A stretch of DNA of 7,602 bases. It comes from Burkholderiales bacterium. Lineage in GTDB: Bacteria > Pseudomonadota > Gammaproteobacteria > Burkholderiales > Burkholderiaceae_D. Where the stretch lies: positions 1 to 7,602 of the forward strand of contig JACPVY010000470.1 of NCBI GenBank assembly GCA_016197345.1. The letters are read 5' to 3'. Under the pieces are notes generated by a model. It had not been told where the DNA came from. It saw only the letters and a list, made by a program, of their open reading frames with translations, and searched no databases. Both the position numbers and the translations under genes were made by a program. Within the stretch, counting starts at the first letter, position 1. Each line of letters starts with the position of its first letter. Below, one piece after another: positions 1-5,298 of this stretch.

Positions 1-1
1 T

Positions 2-88
2 GTTATCGAGCTTCACGGTAATTTTTCCGTCACAGAGCAAGTCGCTGCGATATTGAGGAAAGCACCCATCCTGCAACCAGTTCTATGA
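2..88 (+). CDS. Possible C-terminal end of an upstream gene, cut by the window edge
   Basis: From the left edge one plus-strand frame stays open for 28 codons and ends at TGA 86-88. It reads roughly VIELHGNFSVTEQVAAILRK followed by APILQPVL. The composition looks protein-like, with alternating hydrophobic residues and an amphipathic helix-like segment, but I do not recognise the family. It contains rare-type codons (ATA, AGG), and 28 open codons can occur by chance. If real, it would be a gene reading in the same direction as the IclR regulator and ending about 110 bases before it. Low confidence. Confidence 0.22.
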   Translation, partial: VIELHGNFSVTEQVAAILRKAPILQPVL

Positions 89-141
89 TGATCCCTAGAT
101 GCCTAGCGTGCTGAAGTCGTACACCTCATTTTTTCATTGGG

Positions 142-170
142 TAGCATTGATTTTCACAATGTGATATAAA
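142..170 (+). promoter_or_regulatory. Extended -10 promoter of the iclR-type gene
   Basis: The string TG-A-TATAAA at 162-170 is an extended -10 element (TGn followed by a 5/6 match to TATAAT). The hexamer 17 bases upstream (TAGCAT, 142-147) is a poor -35, which is usual for extended -10 promoters. Transcription would start near 177, leaving a short leader of about 23 bases before the ATG at 200. This is inferred from sequence only. Confidence 0.5.
154..164. promoter_or_regulatory. Palindrome overlapping the iclR promoter, possible autoregulatory operator
   Basis: TCACA-A-TGTGA is a perfect inverted repeat with 5-base arms and a 1-base centre. Its right arm contains the TG of the extended -10 element. 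A dimeric repressor bound here would block RNA polymerase. Many IclR-family genes repress themselves through palindromes at their own promoter, so self-binding is a reasonable guess. The arms are short and the site could be fortuitous. Confidence 0.35.
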
Positions 171-199
171 TACTGCATTGCACCAATCAGAAACATGAC

Positions 200-985
200 A
201 TGACAAAAATGGAACCCACACAAGAATCTGGCAAAACTTCGATTCAAGTGATAGAACGCATGAATTTGTTGCTGGATGCCTTGGCTAAATACCCCGACCC
301 TGTCAGCCTGAAAGAACTTTCTCAGGTTTCCAATCTCCACCCCTCCACCGCTCACCGTATTTTGAATGACCTTGTCACTACACGTTTTGTTGATCGTGTT
401 GAACCCGGTACGTATCGCCTAGGCATGCGTTTGCTGGAGCTGGGCAATGTCGTCAAGAGCCGTTTGAGTGTGCGTGAGGCGGCGCTTGACTTCATGCGCG
501 GTCTGCATCGGCGCACGCAGCAGACGATTAATTTGTCGGTACGCCAAGGCGATGAAATTGTTTATATCGACCGCGCTTTTTCTGAGCGTTCTGGCATGCA
601 AGTGGTGCGTGCGATTGGTGGCCGCGCGCCATTGCATCTAACTTCCACTGGCAAGCTGTTTCTCTCAGTTGATGAATCGAAGGCGGTGCGCGCCTATGCT
701 ACCCGAACCGGTTTAGCGGGACACAACAAGAATTCCATCACAGAACTTTCACGCTTAGAACGCGAATTAGCCTTGGTGCGTACGCGCGGTTATGCGCGTG
801 ACAACGAAGAGCTAGAGCTCGGTGTGCGCTGTATGGCTGCCGGCATACGCGACGATAGCGGCAAATTGATTGCAGGGCTTTCTATCTCCGCACCAGCTGA
901 CCGCTTGCAGGAAGAATGGTTAGAGGATTTGATCCACACTGCTAATCAAATTTCAGCCACTTTAGGCTATGTCGGCGTGACTTGA
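200..985 (+). CDS. IclR-family transcriptional regulator
   Basis: A 261-residue protein with the full IclR layout and the usual family length (250-280). Residues about 12-75 form the N-terminal winged helix-turn-helix, with the recognition region at LHPSTAHRILNDL (46-58) and the wing ending TYRLG (71-75). A linker helix follows. Residues about 85-258 form the effector-binding (GAF-like) domain, recognised by GRAPLHLTSTGKLFLS (141-156) and ELGVRCMAAGIRD (206-218). The effector is not predictable; family members sense small carboxylates, aromatics and similar catabolites. The ATG at 200 has no clear Shine-Dalgarno. Met4 (ATG at 209) is an alternative start with equally poor context, and the ATG at 195 runs into a stop at once. 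The neighbouring pbpG is convergent and there is no divergent catabolic operon in view, so the target genes are unknown. Family assignment is secure; specific role unknown. Confidence 0.93.
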   Translation: MTKMEPTQESGKTSIQVIERMNLLLDALAKYPDPVSLKELSQVSNLHPSTAHRILNDLVTTRFVDRVEPGTYRLGMRLLELGNVVKSRLSVREAALDFMRGLHRRTQQTINLSVRQGDEIVYIDRAFSERSGMQVVRAIGGRAPLHLTSTGKLFLSVDESKAVRAYATRTGLAGHNKNSITELSRLERELALVRTRGYARDNEELELGVRCMAAGIRDDSGKLIAGLSISAPADRLQEEWLEDLIHTANQISATLGYVGVT

Positions 986-1003
986 TACCATCGTCGTCAA
1001 GAT

Positions 1004-1045
1004 AAAAAAATGGCGGGTAGAGTCATCGACTCCCCCACCATTTTT
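1004..1045. terminator. Bidirectional rho-independent terminator between iclR-type gene and pbpG
   Basis: An A-rich run, then an imperfect hairpin whose arms are ATGG-C-GGG-TA-GAGTC and GACTC-C-CCC-A-CCAT around the loop ATC, then a T run (1041-1045). Because A and T tracts flank the stem symmetrically, it can terminate the plus-strand regulator (stop at 985) and the minus-strand pbpG (stop at 1072) from opposite sides. This fits the convergent arrangement. Confidence 0.75.
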
Positions 1046-1071
1046 ACTGCACGACCAATGCTAGAACATCG

Positions 1072-2211
1072 TTATAGCATCGTGCGCAATTTCGCTTCTT
1101 CTAGCCACTTACGCACCCGGCTTGCATCGCCAATGCGCGATTCTTTGCCTTTAGAATCCAAGAACACCATCACCACTGGGCGGCCATCGATGCGCGCTTG
1201 CATCACTAAGCAGCGCCCTGCTTCGGAAATGTAACCGGTTTTTTGTACGCCAATTTCCCATTCAGGATTAGAAACGAGGTGATTCGTATTGACATAATTT
1301 AAGGTCTTGCCTTCCGCTTCTATCGAATATTTGCTATCGGTCGAATATTGCGCCAGTAGTGGATGCTGCGCGGCGACGATCACCAATTTTGCCAAATCGC
1401 GTGCACTAGAGACATTTTTACTCGATAGCCCATTCGCATCGACATAATGGGTATCGTTCATGCCTAGGGCTTTCGCTTTTGCATTCATCGCTGCGACAAA
1501 AGCAGATAAACCACCTGGATAATTCCGCCCTAGCGCCGCCGCTGCCCGATTTTCTGAGCTCATCAACGCCAAATGCATCATCGTCGAGCGCGGCAATTGC
1601 ACACCGACTTTCAAACGCGACGAAGTAAATTTCTCTTTATCGATTTCATCTTCGGTGATCGACAACACTTCATTCATGTCTTGATTGGCTTCCACTACAA
1701 TCAAGGCCGTCATCAATTTGGTGATGGACGCCATCGGCAAGACGGCATCAGCATTTTTTTCAAATAACACTTGCGAGCTAGATTGATCCAACACATAGGC
1801 AACACTCGACTTTAGCTCCAGCGGATCAGGAGTGCGATTCAAACCAGCCAGATCGCCCGCCGACAAAATGGCGGGCACGGCGCGCATATTGCCGCTATAT
1901 GCCACGCGTTGATACACCACTCGACGCTTGCCATGTACAAACACCACTTTCTTCACCATCCGCTCCCGCACTGCGCCAGACTTACCACGGGCTTGTGCTA
2001 CGTGCTTGCCATGCGCTTTCGCGCTTGCTTTGCTGCTTGTCTGTTTTTTAGTGCTATGGCTATTTTGCGCATGTTTTGCCATCGCATCTTGACTGACAAA
2101 TAAGGCGATCAAGGAAGAGATAAAAATGGCAAGCGAGCCAGAACGGATGAGTTTGCCAAAGGTAGCGCTAAGCGAAGTGCGCGCTACGGATGCAAGCGTG
2201 GAAATAGGCAT
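1072..2211 (-). CDS. pbpG: D-alanyl-D-alanine endopeptidase (PBP7-type, peptidase S11)
   Basis: A 379-residue periplasmic serine peptidase of the PBP7/8 type, which cuts D-Ala-meso-diaminopimelate cross-bridges in peptidoglycan. All three catalytic motifs of the penicillin-binding fold are present: SITK (Ser162 nucleophile, Lys165), SEN (219-221) and KTG (324-326). The blocks ALMSSENRAAAALGRNYPGG, AMNAKAKALGM and NTNHLV closely match my memory of E. coli PbpG. Residues 1-45 look like a signal peptide: basic residues, a hydrophobic stretch about 26-39, and a likely cut after AMA at 45. A Lys/Ser/Ala/His-rich linker (about 46-90) precedes the catalytic domain and makes the protein longer than E. 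coli PBP7 (about 313). The start is fixed by AAGGAG (complement of 2218-2223), six bases before the ATG. Monocistronic and convergent with the regulator. Confidence 0.92.
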   Translation of the reverse strand: MPISTLASVARTSLSATFGKLIRSGSLAIFISSLIALFVSQDAMAKHAQNSHSTKKQTSSKASAKAHGKHVAQARGKSGAVRERMVKKVVFVHGKRRVVYQRVAYSGNMRAVPAILSAGDLAGLNRTPDPLELKSSVAYVLDQSSSQVLFEKNADAVLPMASITKLMTALIVVEANQDMNEVLSITEDEIDKEKFTSSRLKVGVQLPRSTMMHLALMSSENRAAAALGRNYPGGLSAFVAAMNAKAKALGMNDTHYVDANGLSSKNVSSARDLAKLVIVAAQHPLLAQYSTDSKYSIEAEGKTLNYVNTNHLVSNPEWEIGVQKTGYISEAGRCLVMQARIDGRPVVMVFLDSKGKESRIGDASRVRKWLEEAKLRTML

Positions 2212-2232
2212 CTACAACTCCTTCAAACAAGG

Positions 2233-2262
2233 TACAAAGTACGACAAAATGCGACAAAGTGT
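2233..2262. repeat. Three 10-bp phased repeats in the pbpG leader
   Basis: The plus strand reads three consecutive units built on ACAAAGT, ACAAAAT and ACAAAGT, each exactly 10 bases after the previous one, with GAC or TAC before them. On the coding strand of pbpG the units read ACTTTGT, ATTTTGT, ACTTTGT. They lie between the candidate promoter and the ribosome-binding site. The spacing is one helical turn, so the units face the same side of the DNA. Function unknown; possibly a regulator-binding array, possibly chance in A/T-rich DNA. Confidence 0.5.
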
Positions 2263-2280
2263 AAAAATACAGCCATTTGC

Positions 2281-2308
2281 AGTGTAGCAAAATGGAAAAA
2301 TATCGCAA
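2281..2308 (-). promoter_or_regulatory. Candidate promoter of pbpG
   Basis: On the minus strand TTGCGA (complement of 2303-2308) and TACACT (complement of 2281-2286) are separated by 16 bases. Each matches the sigma-70 consensus at 4 of 6 positions. The predicted start near 2274 gives a leader of about 63 bases. Moderate to weak; no better pair was seen between 2212 and 2401. Confidence 0.4.
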
Positions 2309-2401
2309 GTAAATTAAGGACTTAGGACGAAAATATCAACAAAATTCTTGAATGCACATCAACGAGAACAAGTCCTCATTAATATTTCACGAAAAAGTAC
2401 A

Positions 2402-2801
2402 CTACGAAAAGAATTTTGCAAATTCCGCGACCGGTGCGCGCTCTGTGACGAGGGTATTTTCGATCTTTGCCTGATCGGCATAACCCAAGGACATGCCACA
2501 CACTAGGGTGCGGATAATAAAAATACTCCTCTTCGGCATCACGCGTAGCCGGGTCATTGTGCGCGGCGATAATTGCGGCGGACAATTTTTGCCGCATCTC
2601 GCCCGTTACGACATACACCTTCCACGGTTGAATATTCGTCCCAGAAGGTGCGCGTGAAGCGACCTGCAGAATCTTTTCGATTTCGTCTTGCGCGATAGGC
2701 GTGGGTAAAAATGCGCGGATTGAACGCCGTGAAGTAATTGCGTGATCAACGGCCTCGACCGTGGTGCTGTCCGGCTGCTGGGGTGAATGGGGTTTCGTCA
2801 T
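2402..2801 (-). pseudogene. Nitroreductase-family gene with internal deletion and frame change
   Basis: The 5' part, from the ATG at 2801, encodes the N-terminal half of an FMN-dependent nitroreductase. SRRSIRAF (residues 24-31) and ASRAPSGTNIQPWKVYVVTG (49-68) are the typical flavin-contacting blocks, and the frame is recognisable until EEYFYYP (about residue 97). It then changes abruptly. In a different frame the extreme C-terminus appears: VCGMSLGYADQAKIENTL, then VTERAPVAEFAKFFS, ending at TAG 2402-2404. The central part, roughly 90-100 residues of a protein normally about 220-230 long, is missing. The switch lies near 2505-2519. The original frame runs on to a stop at 2379 with an unrelated tail. 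An AGAGAG sequence five bases before the ATG may be the ribosome-binding site. The remaining product lacks the middle of the fold and should be inactive, unless the gap is an assembly error. Confidence 0.85.
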
Positions 2802-3205
2802 GAGTGCTCTCTGCGGGATATCGCTATCTGTCTTGTTTAGATTTGCACATACAACAAGACCAACGCGGCAAAGGCGACATTGTAAAGCATGCAGTAATAA
2901 ATGTTGCAAAAGACACGGTATTTGCAGGCAATAAATGGCAAAGCGTCACGACGACGAGTGCGTAATGCTTCCGCTAAATTATTGTGAATTGGCGAGCTAA
3001 AGCATAAGCGAATTACCTGCCGAATAGGCTCAGTGTATCGCTTGTCTTGGGTGAGAATTAACATTTTTACCGGCGCAAATAAATGGCGAAAATGACAAAT
3101 TGCATTTAGCGCAAAAATCTTGCCTTCATTTCAAGCCCGCACCGCAATGCCATTGATGCAAAAAATAATAGCAATCAGAAATTTGGTGCGCCGCACAAAA
3201 TAAAC
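2802..3205. other. About 400 bases without a convincing gene
   Basis: This stretch separates the nitroreductase remnant from the divergent phasin promoter. A minus-strand frame of 75 codons (3064-2837) exists but has no Shine-Dalgarno, is rich in Cys, Tyr and Arg, and matches nothing I know. A TACAAT hexamer (complement of 2879-2884) with TTGCAA 19 bases upstream could be a weak promoter for the nitroreductase. The stretch from 3065 to 3180 is A/T-rich and shows nothing clear. No tRNA or recognisable RNA structure was seen. It may be the decayed remnant of another gene. Confidence 0.4.
3187..3195. promoter_or_regulatory. TGC-N3-GCA site upstream of phasin promoter (possible PhaR operator)
   Basis: TGC-GCC-GCA sits inside the longer inverted repeat GTGCG-C-CGCAC (3186-3196), ten bases upstream of the -35 box. 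TGC-rich sites of this kind have been described for PhaR, the repressor that controls phasin genes and itself binds polyhydroxybutyrate. A second copy lies just downstream of the promoter. Assignment to PhaR is inference. Confidence 0.4.
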
Positions 3206-3233
3206 TTGACTTAATTTTTCCAATCGATAGAAT
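3206..3233 (+). promoter_or_regulatory. Sigma-70 promoter of the phasin gene
   Basis: TTGACT (3206-3211) and TAGAAT (3228-3233) each match the consensus at five of six positions and are separated by 16 bases. The start of transcription would be near 3240, giving a leader of about 60 bases that ends in a strong ribosome-binding site. This is the best promoter in the window, as expected for an abundant granule protein. Confidence 0.75.
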
Positions 3234-3242
3234 ACGGCGTGT

Positions 3243-3251
3243 TGCGTTGCA
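3243..3251. promoter_or_regulatory. TGC-N3-GCA site at the phasin transcription start (possible PhaR operator)
   Basis: TGC-GTT-GCA lies just after the predicted transcription start and repeats the half-site pattern of the copy at 3187-3195. The surrounding bases contain further TTGC units (3242, 3247 and 3261). A repressor bound here and upstream of the -35 box would bracket the promoter. Inference from pattern and position. Confidence 0.4.
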
Positions 3252-3301
3252 CAAATCCAGTTGCAGCCGATTTATCCCACTATGCCCACAAGGAGACTCA
3301 C

Positions 3302-3868
3302 ATGTTTGCGATCCCTGAACAATTCTCACACGCTACCAAAGCCAGTTTCGAAGCTCAATTCGCCGCTTTCACCAATTTGACCGCTAAAGCCTTCGAAGGC
3401 ATGGAAAAATTGGTCGATTTGAATTTGGCCGCTACCCGCGCCAATTTGGAAGAAAGCGCACAAGCCGCCCGTCAATTGCTGGCGGTCAAAGATCCACAAG
3501 AATTCTTGAACATCAGCCAAGCGCAAGCTAAACCAGTGGCTGAAAAAGCATTGGCATATAGCCGTCAATTGGCCAATATCGCTAGCAGCACACAAAATGA
3601 ATTTTCAAAAGCTGCTGAAGCACAAATCACCGAAACCAATCGCAAAGTCATCGCGCTAGTGGATGAAGTGAGCAAAAATGCACCAGCAGGTTCGGAAACC
3701 GCTATCGCAGCACTCAAATCCGTGATCGGCAACGCGAACGCTGGTTTCGAACAATTGAGCAAAGCGGGCAAACAAGCCCTAGACGCCATCGAAGCTAACT
3801 TGAGCACAGTCGTCAACCAATATGCACAAGCGGCAGAAAAAGTTGCACCACGCACTAGCAAGAAATAA
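3302..3868 (+). CDS. phaP: Phasin, polyhydroxyalkanoate granule-associated protein
   Basis: A 188-residue protein typical of betaproteobacterial PhaP, which coats intracellular polyhydroxybutyrate granules, limits their coalescence and influences their number. The start MFAIPEQFSHATKASFEAQF, followed by FTNLTAKAFEGMEKLVDLNL, is characteristic of the family. The rest is Ala/Gln/Glu-rich with no Cys and no Trp, and is predicted to be long amphipathic helices with coiled-coil potential. It ends in a basic tail (RTSKK). The ATG at 3302 is chosen because AAGGAG (3290-3295) lies six bases upstream. The longer frame from GTG 3239 is rejected because it begins at the predicted transcription start and has no ribosome-binding site. 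Monocistronic: own promoter upstream, terminator immediately downstream, convergent with the liv operon. No polymer synthesis genes lie in the window. Confidence 0.93.
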   Translation: MFAIPEQFSHATKASFEAQFAAFTNLTAKAFEGMEKLVDLNLAATRANLEESAQAARQLLAVKDPQEFLNISQAQAKPVAEKALAYSRQLANIASSTQNEFSKAAEAQITETNRKVIALVDEVSKNAPAGSETAIAALKSVIGNANAGFEQLSKAGKQALDAIEANLSTVVNQYAQAAEKVAPRTSKK

Positions 3869-3875
3869 TTTGACG

Positions 3876-3901
3876 CTCTAGCAATAGCGCTATTGCTAGA
3901 G
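3876..3901. repeat. 26-bp perfect palindrome after the phasin gene
   Basis: The 13-base arm CTCTAGCAATAGC is followed directly by its exact reverse complement. It lies eight bases after the phasin stop and has no T run behind it, so it is not a standard terminator by itself. As RNA it would make a very stable hairpin upstream of the real terminator and could protect the 3' end of the phasin mRNA from exonucleases. As DNA it could be a dimer-binding site. Confidence 0.8.
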
Positions 3902-3912
3902 GATAACAAATG

Positions 3913-3946
3913 AAAAAGCCCCAGTTTTGACGCTGGGGCTTTTTTT
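3913..3946. terminator. Strong bidirectional terminator between phaP and the liv operon
   Basis: An A5 run, stem GCCCCAG, 8-base loop (TTTTGACG), stem CTGGGGC, then a T7 run. The stem is perfect and GC-rich, and the A and T tracts extend it on both sides. It serves phaP on the plus strand (stop at 3868) and livF on the minus strand (stop at 3964). Confidence 0.92.
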
Positions 3947-3963
3947 GCGCTACGGGCGTGGGA

Positions 3964-4623
3964 TTATTCTCCCAAATATGCCGCTTTCACGCGCGGATCA
4001 TCGAGCATTTCTCTACCATTGCCAGTCATGGTAATCACTCCAGAATCCATCACATAGCCACGATGTGCAGCTTGCAAAGCTAAACGTGCATTTTGCTCAA
4101 CCAACAAAATGGTCACACCTTGCGCTGAAATATTACGCACGACTTCAAAAATCTTCTCAACCATGATAGGCGCCAAACCCATCGAAGGTTCATCGAGCAG
4201 CAATAAATTAGGATGACTCATCAACGCCCGTGCCATCGCCAACATTTGTTGTTCACCGCCGGACAAAGTACCCGCTAGCTGCGCCGCCCGCTCTTTCAAG
4301 CGTGGAAAAATGCTGAACCATTTTTCGATATCGGCATTGATTTGCGCTTTGTCGTTGCTGATATAAGCGCCCATCAACAGGTTTTCTTGAATCGTCATGC
4401 GCGAAAAAACGCCACGCCCTTACGGCACCATCGCCAGCCGCCGCTTGACCAAGTCAAATGATTTCAAGCCTTTGATAGATTGCCCAAGATAGGAAATCGT
4501 GCCTTCTGTCTGACAATTCGGCAAACTGCCAGTAATTGCCTTTAGCGTGGTCGTTTTACCAGCACCATTGGCACCGATCAAGGTAATCAACTCACCTTTG
4601 TTGACTTCTAGGTCTATGCCTTT
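3964..4623 (-). pseudogene. livF: livF, branched-chain amino-acid ABC transporter ATPase, truncated at the 5' end and with an in-frame stop
   Basis: The second ATPase of the high-affinity Leu/Ile/Val-type importer. The LivF frame becomes recognisable at KGIDLEVNKGELITLIGANG (codons 1-20 from 4623), with Walker A GANGAGKTT at 17-25. It lacks about 20 N-terminal residues and any start codon, because the DNA before it belongs to livG in another frame (stop TGA at 4624-4626). At codon 68 a TAA (complement of 4420-4422) stands where the family has Glu in VPEGRGVFSRMT; one G-to-T change from GAA explains it. Downstream the frame is intact: signature LSGGEQQ, Walker B LLLLDEP, the LivF-type VEQNA, and end VKAAYLGE at 3964. 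A 144-residue piece could restart at ATG 4398, but it has no Walker A and no ribosome-binding site, so no working ATPase is expected. Confidence 0.9.
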
Positions 4624-5288
4624 TCACATAAGCCCATCATTAATTTCACGTCATGCTCAATCAGCAGCACGGTTTTACCTTGTGCCTTGATTTTGACCAG
4701 CAATTCACGTAACGCCAGCTTTTCCGTCGCATTCATCCCTGCTGCTGGTTCATCCAATGCGAGCAATTGCGGGTCGGTCGCCAAAGCACGTGCAATTTCC
4801 AACCGGCGTTGATCACCATAGGACAAGAAGCGTGAGGTGCGGCTAGCAAACTGACCAATGCCTACAAAATCGAGCAATTCCTGCGATTTTTTGACGATCA
4901 TCGCCTCTTCATCACGCGCCGCTTTGTGGCGAAACACCGCGCCAAATACGCCTTGATGGGTACGAACGTGGCAGCCCACCATGACGTTTTCGAGCGCCGT
5001 CATTTCACCAAACAAACGGATGTTTTGAAAAGTACGTGCAATACCTGCTTTTGCCACTTCATGTGGTGCCGATGGCGAATATGGCTTACCGGCTAATTGA
5101 AAGGTGCCGGTATCGGCCTGGTATAAGCCGGTGATAACGTTAAAGAAAGTCGTTTTGCCCGCGCCATTTGGCCCAATCAAGCCATAAATCTGGCCGCGTT
5201 TAATCTTGATGCCAACTTCCGTCAAGGCTTGCAAACCGCCAAAGCGCTTATTGACACCAGTAATTTCCAACATAATTTCGTCACTCAT
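4614..5288 (-). CDS. livG: livG, branched-chain amino-acid ABC transporter ATPase, C-terminally truncated
   Basis: A cytoplasmic ATPase that powers import through LivH/LivM. The ATP-binding core is complete. Counting from the ATG at 5288, the motifs are Walker A GPNGAGKTT (39-47), Q-loop Gln88, signature LSYGDQ (155-160), Walker B LLALDE (175-180) and H-loop His212. The protein stops after LMMGLCEKA at residue 224, whereas the family continues about 30 residues more (the RVTVLDYGK...VIEAYLG type of ending). The lost end was removed together with the start of livF. The ATG at 5288 is preferred over the GTG at 5291, because AGGAG (complement of 5296-5300) is then seven bases away; that site overlaps the livM stop, indicating coupled translation. 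The remnant could still fold and bind ATP, but its function is uncertain. Confidence 0.88.
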   Translation of the reverse strand: MSDEIMLEITGVNKRFGGLQALTEVGIKIKRGQIYGLIGPNGAGKTTFFNVITGLYQADTGTFQLAGKPYSPSAPHEVAKAGIARTFQNIRLFGEMTALENVMVGCHVRTHQGVFGAVFRHKAARDEEAMIVKKSQELLDFVGIGQFASRTSRFLSYGDQRRLEIARALATDPQLLALDEPAAGMNATEKLALRELLVKIKAQGKTVLLIEHDVKLMMGLCEKA

Positions 5289-5298
5289 CACCGCTCTC

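Noticed and set aside
2340..2418. 10-base inverted repeat CAAAATTCTT / AAGAATTTTG as mobile-element ends
   Set aside because: The arms are A/T-rich, only about 60 bases apart, enclose no transposase, and one arm lies in the nitroreductase coding tail.
2802..2909. Upstream extension of the nitroreductase frame from 2909
   Set aside because: The extra residues (Cys/Leu-rich) do not resemble the family, and the ATG at 2801 gives a normal distance to the SRRSIRAF block.
2837..3064. 75-codon minus-strand frame as a gene
   Set aside because: No ribosome-binding site before the ATG, unusual Cys/Tyr/Arg-rich composition, no recognised domain, and it lies in an A/T-rich region next to a pseudogene.
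3239..3301. N-terminal extension of the phasin from GTG 3239
   Set aside because: It would start at the predicted transcription start with no ribosome-binding site, whereas the ATG at 3302 has AAGGAG at ideal spacing and gives the standard family N-terminus.
4396..4398. The 144-residue livF 3' part as a functional short ATPase
   Set aside because: It lacks Walker A and has no ribosome-binding site; the same frame continues upstream past the TAA with clear LivF sequence.
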